A stretch of DNA of 64,000 nucleotides from Isoetes taiwanensis. Lineage: Eukaryota; Streptophyta; Lycopodiopsida; Isoetales; Isoetaceae. The position numbers and the translations under genes are program-made. Shown here in pieces: positions 11,625 to 23,446 of the stretch. The stretch covers positions 6,101,278-6,165,277 of the forward strand of contig JAJEKV010000040.1 of NCBI GenBank assembly GCA_021234155.1, read 5' to 3'. The notes below the pieces were generated by a model. It saw only the letters and a list, made by a program, of their open reading frames with translations, had not been told where the DNA came from and did not search any database. Positions within the stretch are counted from its first letter, which is position 1. Every line of letters begins with the position of its first letter.

Positions 11625-11966
11625 TTCATTCATTATTGACGCCTAACTGTGTAAATATGTGTTTTACTCCTTTATCCTTAAATACATACTGCATTATTAA
11701 GGTTAAATATAGTTTTCCTGTATTGTATTCTTCAAAGCATATACTTATAAACTCGAGTTGAGGTACAAAACCATCCTTTGTCTTGCAAGAACAACTATAC
11801 ATTACATATGGGTAGTTTGAGTCATGCAGATCATTTAAAGGTTGTTCAAGAGTATGGATGTCTTAAGCTTGAATGTGTGGAATATGGGATGTTTGAGTCT
11901 TCAATAACTCCTATTTATTCTTATTGCTACCTTCAATGCTTTGTAAGATATAATGTAACACGATGA

Positions 11967-12441
11967 TGGATCTTCACGTGCATTGGTGAGGTTTACAATT
12001 GCACAGTTGTCTTGGAATGTTTTTAAGCAATTATTGCATGAGAGATGTGAGATCTAATAGCCAAATTTGGAAGTCTCTACAATAATTAATATGGGAGGGG
12101 TCTTATTAGCCCCAAAACATCATTATTAAAGTTAAAATACTAACATAATAACGCGCATATTGTATTCTCAAATAATGAGCTTGTGGGTAGCTAGGTCACA
12201 TTGTTGTGAATAGTCTCAAGTGCTCCGAGCACCAACATGAGTACTTCAAGCTTCGGGGAAGATCCCAATGAGTTCATAAAGTTCTAGCATAGATGCATGC
12301 TAAATGTCCAAGCACTACTTAGAATATGTCCCAATTAGAAAACAATAAGTCATTAAATAATAAACTAATATATCACAAATGAACTCACAGGTGTAAAAAC
12401 ATTTTATATGACAAACATAAATAAGAATTATTTAACTATAT
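11967..12441. other. no gene seen
   Basis: AT-rich sequence between the candidate gene and the L1 insertion; no feature supported. Confidence 0.5.
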
Positions 12442-12559
12442 ATAGTTATTCTTTTTTTTTTTTTTGAAGAACTGTGTCATCAATATATTAAAAGAATGGT
12501 AATGTTACAAAGCAAGTGAGGAGGAAGAAGAAGCGCCCCCAAAGAGACAAAGGGATACC

Positions 12560-13640
12560 TCGACACTCCACAACAAACTCACGTAAAAAAACGCAACTCT
12601 ACTTTTTGGCAAAACCGACCATCACCATCTACAACACCCAAGAAGTCCCGCCAAATGGCAAACTTCTGCTCTACTACTCCCGAACACCCAGAAAGCTTTG
12701 AAATAGCTTGTACCGAAGTCGAGGAGGCGGAGAGGGTCGCAATTTCTTGAATCCCCCTGAAAGATCCACAACCGCGCCGCTTCCAAATCAGCCACACCAA
12801 CCAAGCCACGCCGGATGCAAGGCTTGCTGCATAAGAGGCCAAACACCGGATACACATGAAGCGACAAGCTGGCGGCTGGTCAATCTCACGAAATAGAGCC
12901 TAACCCAATCCCAGTACACGCAAGTGAGGGCTTAAAACTAGACAATGCTTCACACTCTCCCGCGATGAAGGCCACAACAAGGGCGAGAGGGCTCACACCC
13001 GCCTAAACCGACTCACAAGGGCATTCACCACGATACAAATGATTGCACCACCCGCCACGAAGCACCCTAACGAATTCCATCCAACAGAATTTGGATCGTG
13101 GATGTCCACCCCACCTCAATTCATCATTCTAAACATTATATCTGAAGGTTTTTTTATGTACCAGCCTCTCCTCCCATCTATCTCTGCCCGCCAAGCACCT
13201 AAAGGAGAATTCGTGTGTTTCAGTCATTAATGGAACCAATCGCCCCTATCATTAAGTAGAATAAGGGCGCTGGTTTGCTCATCCACAAGATCAATTTTAC
13301 GCCCAAACATCACGTCGCGACCTATTCCACCCGGAGACAACGAGTCCCGCGGCGCTCCCCTAAGGGAGCGAACCGAGTTGTCCATGATGGGGTAACCACA
13401 TGCTTGAGTGGCATCCAACCGGTGCGAAGCCGGGTAACCCGCGAAGGTCGAGCAAGGAGGGCCGACACACCGCGTATTGTCTGCGGTGGAGGAAGTGAGC
13501 TCCATGTCCACATCCAAACCGAAATTTCATCGAACCCGAAACTCGCAGACCACTTGCCCTGGCGCGTGTTGTCATGAATAGCCGACCCGGTAAGAAGACC
13601 GCACAAAACAAGAAGACACAACATCCGGGATGAACCTTCC
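12560..13640 (-). pseudogene. L1 ORF2 C-terminal region
   Basis: Minus-strand frames toward the 3' end include ASGVAWLVWLIWKRRGCGSF, like the W.IW..RN..F segment after the zinc knuckle of plant L1 ORF2, and IWRDFLGV before the tail. It is broken by stops and lies just before the poly(A). Confidence 0.55.
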
Positions 13641-14049
13641 AAACCTGCACCACCACATCATCCCGAGGGGCTATAGGTATGTGTGGCGAATACTCCCCGC
13701 CACGTGTTCCCGTGATAGCCCTGGCCACCGCCCCTCGGTGAAAGCGAGCTCGAAAGAACTCCCCGAAGCTAGCGACCACCCCAATACCAATCCTCCAAGG
13801 TGAGCACAAAGAGCTCGCCTCCAACGGCCTGCGTCCCGAGCATGCGCAATGGCGACCAAGGGCAAGTCTTGCGGAGGTAGAGGAACCCACAAGAAAGGAG
13901 AAGAGTGGTGATAAACCGAGGCATAATCTAGCTGGAAGAGCACACGCACATGATCCCAAGCCCGCAACACTCATGTGAGAAAAGGGGATGCATGTGGGAA
14001 AGGCCGGAGACCATACAACAATGGCCGTGGCAACTCCACATGCACGAAT

Positions 14050-15430
14050 CCCGGCTTCCCAAACGCCACACAATGGCGAAGAGATCGCTAACAACAAATA
14101 CCGCACTGTGAGAAGATGCTCCATCCTGCGGGAATGCTCCAAACAAACTTGGAGACCAACACCTTACTATGCATCGCCAAATCCCGAATGGCCAAGCCCC
14201 CATCTGCCGGGAGGTGACACTTCCACCAAGCCACTTTAACAACCCCTTCATCATCCCCCCCCCACAAAAAATTCGAACAATCTTATCCAAAGCCCAGATC
14301 TTACCCTCGAGGAGCTAGCATCGCAGATGTCAGATACACATGAGTGCTACAAAGTACCGACTTGGCAATAATGATCCTACTTGCCATGGACAACTTGCTA
14401 CCCTTCCACCAATTGAGGTGTTTTACGCAACCCCCGCGCAAAATCTCATCCTACACCCTCCCCATGGAAACATCCCCTCCAAAGGGAATACCCAACAGCA
14501 GTACACACATTACCCGGGAGCACCTTCCAAGGGAATAGAGCCAAACAAGGGGAGGCGAGTCGGTGGGCCCATAATGCGGACACTTACCCCAATTCGAAAG
14601 AATGCCCGAGGCCAAGGAGAAAGTATCCAACAAACCCTTCACATTCCTTAAATTCCTCTCTTACGCCACCAAGAAGAGGAAAGTGTCATCGGCAAACCGG
14701 TTAATAATCTGCTGGCTACCATCCCGCATCCGGCCCATCCACCACTTCCTCCCACCGCAGCCCAAAAACAATCGGGACAAAGGCCTCCGCCAATCGAAAA
14801 CAAAAGCGGGCCAAAGGGCACCTCGGGCGCACCCCTCCCTAAGGAGAAAAAAAGGCGAGGGTTCACCTGCACACCACAGAAGCTCGTGGATGACCTATGC
14901 AGCTTCATGATCGCCTCAGAAAGCGTGGACCACGTGACCCAATGCCAACATCATGGCGGACAAGAACTCCCCAAATCCGACACTATCGTCGTAGCTTTGG
15001 CAAAGTCAAGCTTAAGATAGGCAATGCCTTGACACGTTCTTCTAGCCCAATAAAAGCCCTCATAAGCTGCGGCAACATTAGTCAAAATGTTCCTCCCTGG
15101 GGACAAACCCGGTCGCACCTTACTAATGGAAGAAGTCAACACCGGCTTCAACTTCTCTGCCAGGGCTTTGCAATAATCTTATACCACAGAGGACAACAAG
15201 GAGATAGGCCTCAATCATTAATTGTAGAAGGTCGCTTAACCTTAGGAATCAAGGAAATGCATGCGTATTCAAGATCCTATCCATTTGAGAAGAGACCGCG
15301 GCAACTCAAGATACACTTGGTACACCGACTCACCAGCCCACTCTCAATAAGTCCGAAAGAACTCCACAGGGATGCCATCCAGCCCAGGACATTTATCCTT
15401 GGCCATGCACATATATGCCGCTTAAATCCT
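14050..15430 (-). pseudogene. L1 ORF2 reverse transcriptase domain, broken
   Basis: Minus-strand frames show RT motifs in order: MAKDKCPGLDGIPVEFFRTY (about 15420-15350), KPVLTSSISKVRPGLSPGRN and AYLKLDFAKA (15151-15000), GAPEVPFGPLLFSI (about 14830-14780), and KGLLDTFSLASG (about 14640). Then come KVAWWKCHLPADGGLAIRDL and SKFVWSIPAGW (14240-14100), the post-RT segment. The frame changes repeatedly and the YADD box is not intact, so it is inactive. Confidence 0.75.
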
Positions 15431-15939
15431 CTCTCGGAGAGCTCTTGCTCCAAGCTCTCACGGCCCGGTGGTGAGAATAGATGGCTTAATGACCCCCAAA
15501 ACAAGCTCCTGCATCTCTCCCCGCTCATAGGGAAGAGTCTTGTTGTCGCGAAAACCACGAGAAATGGGCATGCACATACCTCTGCAAATCAGCGGGATCC
15601 TCCAAAGTCCGCCCATCGAGGCAAAGCAAGGGGCGCCATAGATCTTTGCATATCGCCACGCCTAGCTGCTCAAGAACACCGGCGAACTTGTGTTCCCCTC
15701 CTTCAACCAGGGGGGCGCCTTCACATCGTGCTTCCCGCGCTTTGACCTGCTCGAGCAACAATACGGCTGCAACACTTTGCATTCTCCCTAATGCCATCGT
15801 AAGATGGCAGAATCCTCTCCCTCTCCGATAGAGACCATGCAACTCGTGCGCTCTGCCGCACACGCGCCTACCAAAGACCTTGGCAAAACGCTTCACCTTG
15901 ACCAAACGCGCGGTCACCATACCGACATACCCTTCCAGA

Positions 15940-16770
15940 GATGAAAGGTATCAAGCCACAACTCCCCGCAGCGGGCGAGAAATTCGCATCACCCGGAGCG
16001 CGGGTGTTCAAACGGAACCAATCACGCCCTAGAGGGGTCGAGAGGCAAGCGCACTCGACCGACGTAACCCGAGGGGAATGATCAGAAATGAAGGTAGACA
16101 AAATGTTACTCGGGCAAAGAGGGCACACCATCCGATCGCATGGGAAGCATAACACGGTCATGCCTAGCATCGCTTGGCCAGCACCAATCACGCCTATTAT
16201 AATAGGTGAAAGACAAGTCCCCTGGGACCTCAACCAAGGCCAAATCCGCAACAAAGCGAGACCACCGGGTCCCTCTCAAACCCATGCACAACACGGGTTC
16301 CAAACCGTGAGCGATCCCCTCTACTTGCTCTACCATATTGAAGTCCCCTAACAACAACCAGCGACCTGCAACCCACCAAGGGCTCAAAACTTATTCGGCG
16401 TAGCCCATAAAGCACCCCTCACGAAGGCTGATTAGGGGCATAAACATTAACAATCCCCCACTCTTGCCCTCCCTCCAACCACTTAATTATTGCCCACCCC
16501 ACCAAACCTCAGCTCTGCTGCAGAGCACGGACACCCACATCCATCCTCAAGCAATAAGAGTACCCCCACTAGTCCGCCTGAAGAAGAAGCAATAGAGGCA
16601 AACCGCCTACCAACCATATTCATGAGCCTAGACATATCACCCCGTGACACTTATGCTTCAATGCAAACAATATCGACGCCAACCTGCCGAAGTGCCAAAA
16701 AAACACAGGCCCTCTTACTACTAGAGGACCGCACCCCCGCACATTCCAACTAAGGATCAACCTATTCATC
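15940..16770 (-). pseudogene. L1 ORF2 endonuclease (APE-like) domain, broken
   Basis: Minus-strand translation starts with NRLILSWNVRGCG (the SWNVRG start of plant L1 endonucleases). It continues through GRWLLLGDFNMVEQVEG (GDFN motif), then GTRWSRFVADLALVEVPGD and SFTYYNRRD (the FTWSN-like motif). It shifts frame at least twice. In an active element this domain nicks target DNA for target-primed reverse transcription. Confidence 0.75.
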
Positions 16771-17660
16771 CCGAGGAGAAGTGTCCAGCCCCACATGCCT
16801 ACCCACCGGGCCATCAGCCCACTCCCACCCAGTCATCATCTAGAGCGGAGGATTAATCACAACAATGTGACCCACACCGCTCTCTACATTGAGATTCCAC
16901 TTCCAACATGTGTTGAAAGTCCCCCAGGCACCTCCATAGAGTCATGGGCCACACCCGGGACATCCCCACTAGGATCACCAGCCCCTCCCACAGCCCTGTC
17001 CTCAGACCTAGCCACAACCAAATCATCTGAGCCCTCCCCTGAGCCACCACATCCCCTAGTCCCGCCATCCAATGAGCGGCAAAGAAGCTTTGCCCCGCCT
17101 GGTCCCACACCACCTCTCCCAACCACACCACCTCGTCCAACTCCACTCACTGCACCACGGAGTCCTCTGTCTATTGCCTCAGGAACAGAGGAATCCCGGG
17201 GCCCTGCATCACCCGCAACCCCTACCACATCACAAGCACCAGCAGGATCATCAACATGGTCAGATGGTAGCACAATAGATGGAAACATCCGCCGGATCTC
17301 AAAGCCATTCAAAAGCTTCAATCGGAAGAGAAAATGATAGTTATTCTTAATCTTGTTCGAATAACTTTTAACTATTGGGCTTTCAAATTAAGCAGATTCA
17401 TAACTCACATTATGGTGCTAATGCAGATTATGCTTCATTATTTCCAACAAAATGTAGACTGCTTGCAGCATATATAACCTCTTGTTTGGTATTACTGCAA
17501 CAAACATTTATTATATCTGATCTAGCTTCTTACATAGAAAGTTTCTAATTGATCTGTATCAAAGGAAACAAAAAAGAGATCAAGCTACTGACATTTATCT
17601 TAACAGCAATCCAAGAAATGAACACTACATGCACTGTAAGATAAGATAACAACTTACTTA

Positions 17661-17930
17661 ATGGACCTGATGTTGTCCCACGGCATATTCATAGACGTGC
17701 TCAAGATATCATGTCAGAAGCTCCTCTCCACATATGTCACCATCCTTGATTTTAATGGACGTACCATCTGGACCCTCACTATCCAAAATCCCGTGGACTA
17801 TGAAGTGCACTCGATGTACATGGGTGTTCCTTCTCATGAGTTCATAGCCTCAGATGTACAACTTCTGACAGAGGTACACAAGGGTGGCATCAATAAGCTG
17901 TTTATCTACTTTCTCAAAAACATTAAGTAG
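17661..17930 (+). CDS. 89-codon frame conserved in both duplicate units, unknown
   Basis: The frame begins MDLMLSHGIFIDVLKISCQK and contains TYVTILDFNGRTIWTLTIQN. The copy at 23177-23446 differs at only a few residues. Because the duplication is recent, conservation alone does not prove coding. I do not recognise it; it may come from an LTR retrotransposon leader or tail. Confidence 0.25.
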   Translation: MDLMLSHGIFIDVLKISCQKLLSTYVTILDFNGRTIWTLTIQNPVDYEVHSMYMGVPSHEFIASDVQLLTEVHKGGINKLFIYFLKNIK

Positions 17931-19727
17931 ATACACCTATGATAAGGACGGAACACATTAACTTCCCACGACATCCACTTAATGATTGTAGACTAAAGAA
18001 GAGAGAAAATGCCAAAATTTTGTAAGAATATCTTAACATTTCTCTCCAGTCGTAATCCATTCAAATACTGAAATACTCAATCGAGATTCGTTTATTGCAT
18101 TCTCTCGGTAGTGAAAGGCATGATTTTGCCAGCTCTAAAATGGAGGACGAACATCAAAGACATGTTCATCACCTGCTAGATATTTTGGTTAGCATTCTGT
18201 TAGCATAGAGCTGATCAGTGTAGTTATAACCACAATTGGATTTATTTTCACAGTAACATTCATGACACCACAAAGCTTAACTGAAATTATTAGCTTTACT
18301 TGCAATAGTACAAATGTTAATAGAGTATAAATTAAGAGAAAAGAAATAGCTTCTAGGACGAAGGCACCAAATCGTATGTCTGCATACTAATCATTTTGAT
18401 GTCATTTAACTTCTGTAAACAACACTAGATACCATGAATTGTATTATCTTTAGAAAGTCTTGATCAATTTGAAACTCTATTTTCTTTGCGATGTATTAGG
18501 TATGTAAAAGTACCGTAGTTGGACTATGTGATCAAGCTCCATATGGGTCTTTACTGGATTTATCTCTTCTTTTTTTTCCTGCTTAAATAAATCACTGGTA
18601 CAGACGTTCAAATTATCAAAAAAACATCATCCAAATAAATAAAATACAAAGTCCTATGGGTTGCGCCCTTGATTTTAAAAATCAAACTTTATTTTTTCAA
18701 ATAATAATTGATATTCTATTTGGACGGTCAATGCTAGAAGCGATTCTCTTGACAATACAAACTATAATAAACAACTTCAAATTTAAGCAAAGGAGTATTT
18801 GAATCTTTAGGATTTATTCATCCAACCAGGCTCAAATCTATCAAGAGTTCTTTATATTGTCTTCTCAACAAAGATCTTAGATAATCACAGTTTGGCTCAT
18901 TCATAACGATTGGTTCCACTCCATTGTGCCTTTGTGGCCTCGTTCCCGATGGCCAGCCTATGCGATAGCATAAACAAGGCAAAGGATTTGAACTCAGAAA
19001 TCTAAAGGCTTAATAACTTGAGAAAGCATGCATAAGGATCCCCTTATATAAAGAAAAAAGGCACCCTTTCAGAAGAATCTTTAATCAACAAGAAATTTTC
19101 TGACAGATAATAGAACTAACTAAAATATCTGAATTCGCTATTGATAGACGATTCGGGCCTTTTTAGGCGATGATCGGCTAAACATGATGATTTTCGAAAA
19201 GGCTTCTTGATATGACTGTAAGGGGCATGACCCTGTCATCAGCCATATCATTAATAATAAGTATATTTCAAGGCTAAGGTTTTGCTACGGCATTTGACAC
19301 ACTTAAGATCCATATAGATTATATCCATATACATAAAGATTTCACTTAAAACCTTGTTGAGCTTGAGCCCCCCAAATTGGCATAAAACCGTAGCAATGGC
19401 CTCAATTCTTTTGGAGGTCTTTCATCTCAATTTCTTTAGAGATTGCCTCGAACGTGTCTAAGGTTTTGCATCTTATTCCAATCCATTTAGGAATAGCCCC
19501 AAGTCTATCTGGGATCTTTTTATCTCACTTCCTATAGATATGGCCTCTACTTTGTTAGAGATCTTATCGTCTTAGTAGTAGTAAGTAAAGATTTTAAACC
19601 ACTCCAATGCATGTCATTTACTAGATATTCCTCGTTGGTGTATATAAGTCATTGCTTGTTTTATCAATTAAAATAACTTCCTTACAATACCATGCTCCAT
19701 CAAAAGACTGATGAAATTTAAACTTAA

Positions 19728-20420
19728 TTAGATACCTTCGACAAGAACTCCATGTCTCCTTATCATGACTAGTAAGTACCTTTTATGTTCCATTTTCTGC
19801 AAAAACTCAGGAGAGGCTTCACTACCCGTACAAGGCTTTAGTACAAAAACATTAAAAACGGGATGTACATTAGTCCATTTTCCATATAAAAACAAACCAT
19901 AGGCATTCTCGCCGACCTTATCATCAATTTGAAATGGACCATAATACCTGAGAGCCAGTTTCACGTACCTATTACCTATTTTCCATATGCATTTCTTCGG
20001 AAGATGCATTCAAAACCATTGACCTTTTACATCGTCTACTTTCCTTTATTTCTTTGCAAGTCAAAAGATCATAGCTTTCTACTTTTTTGAATCCGAATCT
20101 TTACTTCTTGTAGAATGTCTGTAAAAGGGAATTCTTTGAGTGATAGAATGAACAATGATATTGTAATTAAACTTCAAGACATGAAGATACTCTTCCCATT
20201 GACTTTGTCTTTCTGCAACATAAGTCCGCAACATATCATCCATAGCATGGTAATCTTGGTCTGCCCATCCGTCTGAGGATGCTAGGTTGTATAGAGCTTT
20301 AAATTTGTGCCTAGATTCTTCATAAGTCGTGACCAGAATCTACTAAGGGTTGTCAATTTTTCTCGAATAAAGTGAGCCTGTTTAGACAACCTCTCTATCA
20401 CTGTCTAGGTTTTTGGTCAT
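19728..20420 (-). pseudogene. Ty3/gypsy integrase C-terminal half, unit 1
   Basis: On the minus strand, 20420-20150 reads as the integrase core end (SSDGWADQDYHAMDDMLRTY, then QSQWEEYLHVLKFNYNI), the region of the PQTDGQTE motif and the plant gypsy QW.EYL..LEFAYN motif. From 20009 a 93-residue frame gives the GPY/F module: KLALRYYGPFQIDDKVGENA, then NVHPVFNVFVLKP. The rest of this minus-strand element is not recognisable within the unit. Stops occur between the two parts. It is a different gypsy family from the plus-strand element that supplies gag. Confidence 0.75.
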
Positions 20421-20711
20421 CCTTATAAGTTAATTTTAGTAATACCTAGATGAAGTCTATAGTGATGTGCTTTCGAAGTTTCTTAAAAATTGGTAAAGGC
20501 TGAATCGATTCCATAGTCTTGCAAGTAGAGGCTTTCATTTGTTGTCAAACTATACGAGCTTCTACTTATTTCTTAACTACATATTGCTTAACATTCCTTT
20601 CAAGTTTAGGCCAATAAAAATGTCTCTTCACAGTGGCAAGAGTGGTTTGGATCCCTCCATGTCCATAATATGGAGGTTCATACATTCTTGTATGATCTAT
20701 ACGCCTGAGTA

Positions 20712-21032
20712 GGGTAAAAGCATGTTAGGGTGTACCACTTTTGGAACCTGCAAAAGTACATACACTAGGTACTTCAGAACTGGGTACTTCCTCATTTTTA
20801 TTTTCATTAAAACTAGTACAAATATCCAAAATAAAAGTCAAGGACGCATTAATATTCAATGTTAAGATAACGATAATGCTACTGGAGACCAAAATATATA
20901 TAAAAGTTCTAGAATGTACCTTTTATTGAGATATTACACAGGTACCCAGTACCCAGTCCTGGGTACCTTTTTAGGTACTTTTTTGGTCACTAAATAATAC
21001 TTTTTAAGGGACACCCTAACATGCTTTTACCC
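20712..21032. mobile_element. 321-bp MITE with 22-bp TIRs and 4-bp TSD
   Basis: Termini are a perfect 22-bp inverted repeat starting GGGTAAAAGCATGTTAGGGT. The element is flanked by AGTA on both sides (20708-20711 and 21033-21036). The same locus in unit 2 has a single AGTA (34103-34106) and no element, giving a true empty site. The interior is AT-rich, with GGTAC-containing repeats (GGTACTTC, GGGTACC) and no ORF. A 4-bp TSD is unusual among plant DNA transposons, and the GGGTnnAAG start is shared with the large element at 50906-58412. Confidence 0.9.
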
Positions 21033-22291
21033 AGTAACATATACGTGATCCGTGTATAAAGAAGTTAAACCATTATAAACCATGTACTCTGCAAGCTGTC
21101 ACTATCCATCCTTTTGTTACTAAATTGATAAATTATATTCGACGGTCTCCCCATAAATCCTCAAGCTTCCCCTTTAGAATCTGCACCGCACAGGAATCAA
21201 CTTTGAATTTCTGCCAAGTACTATGGCGCTTGCATGTCTGTGGATATTTAAAACGTTTCAAAATGCCTATTCAATGATTTGGCTAAAAATTTCCTGGGGT
21301 AATGTTGCATTCTCCATCGTAGTTGCTCTCAAATAGCCTGGATGCCAGCAATTGGCATGTTTTCTTTTCTGTCATCCAAATGGCCACTTTTATTTTTAAG
21401 GTTTATGAGATCATATATATATACAAGATTTTGAATCTCCAGGGAAGTCATTTAGACAATTGATGCAATCTAATGCTGGAGATGCTACATAATGATAAAT
21501 TGCTTGGGGCTTCCAGACAAGCCTTGTGCTTATCAATTGAAAAGCAAATTGTCAGTTTCCCATGGATATGTTTGTTCATGCACTAGAGATAATTGGTGCC
21601 AACAATTTGCATTATCAACTTTTGACTATCTTGACAATGTTGTTTTTTGCAATGAAGAATTTCAATTATATGTTTCGACCTGGCCTATTTTCTGATGTCA
21701 AACTTGTTGTCTCTTTCCTTGATGAAATTTGACACTTTACTTGCTAGTTTGTCTCAGTCAATTTGAACCACCACTTCTTCCTTTTCCCATTGGTCAATCT
21801 ATCTATTGGATTAAAAGTTGGATCTAATAAAAGAAAGAGAGTGCAACAAGCCCATTACTACCTAGCATTAAAAAACCTCTAGGACTTTCGAGGGAATAAC
21901 TTTATTGTACATCTGTAAATATATATTTACAAGTTATTTAATACGTCCGTACGGCGATGTTCCTACGATGCACATTCTAAAACATTCTATTTTGGATTTT
22001 TCGCAATATTTTTGAAAAAAAATTCCATTTTCAGATTGAGGTGCTTATCCATCAACATCTAGAACATCTTAAACCATTTTATTTAAAAAATATGAGCATC
22101 TATAACATTCTATAACATTATTATTATTTTACCATTTGCAAGGCTCAAAAACTTTTTAATTTTCCTCTAGATTCCAATCGGTGACTAATACTTGCAGCCA
22201 AAAATACCGGCTCAAGCTCACAAGGTCAGGGCAAGCAGCATCACTGGCAATCTAAAAACCTTTTTGGCCGAGAGCACGAGGAGGAAGAGGA

Positions 22292-22884
22292 ATGTCAACT
22301 GAAGCCATCAACGGGAGGCTAGTTCGAATGTGTAACCAGATGGAACAACTAGTACAGTGGGCCATGCCTCTCATACATGCCCAAGAATGTAGACCAATGC
22401 CGCCTCCACCTCCTCAGGATATAGATCAAGCAGCTCAACTGGAATAGGAGGAAGTCCATGTGCCTGAGAAGAACAGAAAGAGGAAAAGAAGAAGCAAGAG
22501 AAGCCCAACACCTTTTAGCTCCAACCCAACCGACAGTACTAATAGTGATTCACGTATCAGCTCAGAAAGTGAGTCAGACACCTCATGGGGCAGGCAAAGG
22601 AACTGTAGGGCAGGGGACTACAGAAAAAGGTCGATAGTGCCATGAGTAATGTGTGGAAAACACAAAAATTGAGACAATTCTCTGGGAAGGACAGGTCAGA
22701 AATGGAAGTTGAAGCTTGGCTGAATGAAATGGAAGGATTTAGAAACTCATGCGGGGTGAAAGATAAAGACACAGGAAAAGTGGCAACAACAAATTTGATT
22801 GCCCCCGCATGTATTTCGTGGAAAGGACATGCTAAGTCAAACAAGCTAAAAAGAAACAATTGCACACTCAAAATCTTCAGTAAG
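22292..22884 (+). pseudogene. Ty3/gypsy gag N-terminal part, unit 1 (truncated)
   Basis: A start at 22292 gives MSTEAINGRLVRMCNQMEQL and a Pro-rich segment, then an in-frame TAG at 22446. The reading continues as a basic/Ser-rich linker (KNRKRKRRSKRS) and the gag core KDRSEMEVEAWLNEMEGFRN. It is cut off at 22884 by the tandem-duplication junction. It lacks the second half of the capsid, the zinc knuckle and the protease. Confidence 0.75.
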
Positions 22885-23176
22885 AAGCAGATTCATAACT
22901 CACATTATGATGCCAATACAGATTATGCTTCATTATTTCCAACAAAATGTAGACTGATTGCAGCATATATAACCTCTTGTTTGGTATTACTGCAACAAAC
23001 ATTTATTATGTCTGATCTAGCTTCTTACACTTTGAAAGTAGAAAGTTTCTAATTGATCTGTATCAAAGGAAACAAAAAAGAGACCAAGCTACTTACATTT
23101 ATCTTAACAGCAATCCAACAAACCAACACTACATGCACTGTAAGATAAGATAACAATTCAACCAAACAACTTACTA

Positions 23177-23446
23177 ATGGACCTGATGTTGTCCCATGGC
23201 GTATTCATAGACGTGCTCAAGATATCATGTCACAAGCTCCTCTCCACATATGTCACCATCCTTGATTTTAATGGACGTACCATCTGGACCCTCACTATCC
23301 AAAATCCCGTGGACTATCAAGTGCATTCGATGTACATGGGTGTTTCTTCTCATGAGTTCATAGCCTCAGATGTACAACTTCTGACAGAGGTACACAAGGA
23401 TGACATCAATAAGCTGCTTATTTACTTCCTCAAAAATATTAAGTAG
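23177..23446 (+). CDS. second copy of the 89-codon unknown frame
   Basis: Copy of the frame at 17661-17930, of the same length with about seven substitutions (for example CHKLLS for CQKLLS and HKDDINKLLIYFL for HKGGINKLFIYFL) and no stop. It lies in unit 2 of the tandem duplication. Confidence 0.25.
   Translation: MDLMLSHGVFIDVLKISCHKLLSTYVTILDFNGRTIWTLTIQNPVDYQVHSMYMGVSSHEFIASDVQLLTEVHKDDINKLLIYFLKNIK

Larger units (their letters stand above)
12452..17336 (-). mobile_element. near full-length decayed L1-type LINE
   Basis: The minus-strand element is bounded by a direct duplication ATAGTTATTCTT (12442-12453 and 17337-17348). It ends in a poly(A) tail (T tract after 12451 on plus) preceded by ATATTGATGACACAG, a typical plant L1 3' end. 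Domain order along the minus strand is a Gly-rich ORF1-like end (17321-16880), endonuclease, reverse transcriptase and zinc-knuckle tail. Frames are interrupted many times. The insertion is about 4.9 kb and much more GC-rich than its flanks, especially C-rich on the plus strand. Confidence 0.85.
17390..22884. repeat. tandem duplication, unit 1
   Basis: This 5.5-kb unit starts at AAGCAGATTCATAACTC and ends inside the gypsy gag at CAGTAAG. It is repeated as unit 2 from 22885. The junction at 22884/22885 joins truncated gag directly to the start of the unit, as a tandem duplication does. Relative to unit 2 it has an extra MITE (20712-21032) and an extra 478 bp (about 19278-19755), and lacks about 500 bp present at 34160-34670. 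Confidence 0.85.

Noticed and set aside
13227-14290. Long overlapping minus-strand frames of 96-260 codons
   Set aside because: They are pieces of the decayed L1 and its off-frames; not separate genes.
14897-15745. 282-codon plus-strand frame
   Set aside because: The opposite strand carries L1 RT motifs in order, so this is an antisense open frame in C-rich sequence.
16795-17337. 180-codon Pro/Ser/Thr-rich plus-strand frame
   Set aside because: It is antisense to the Gly-rich ORF1/endonuclease part of the minus-strand L1; the composition is a shadow of that GC-rich strand.
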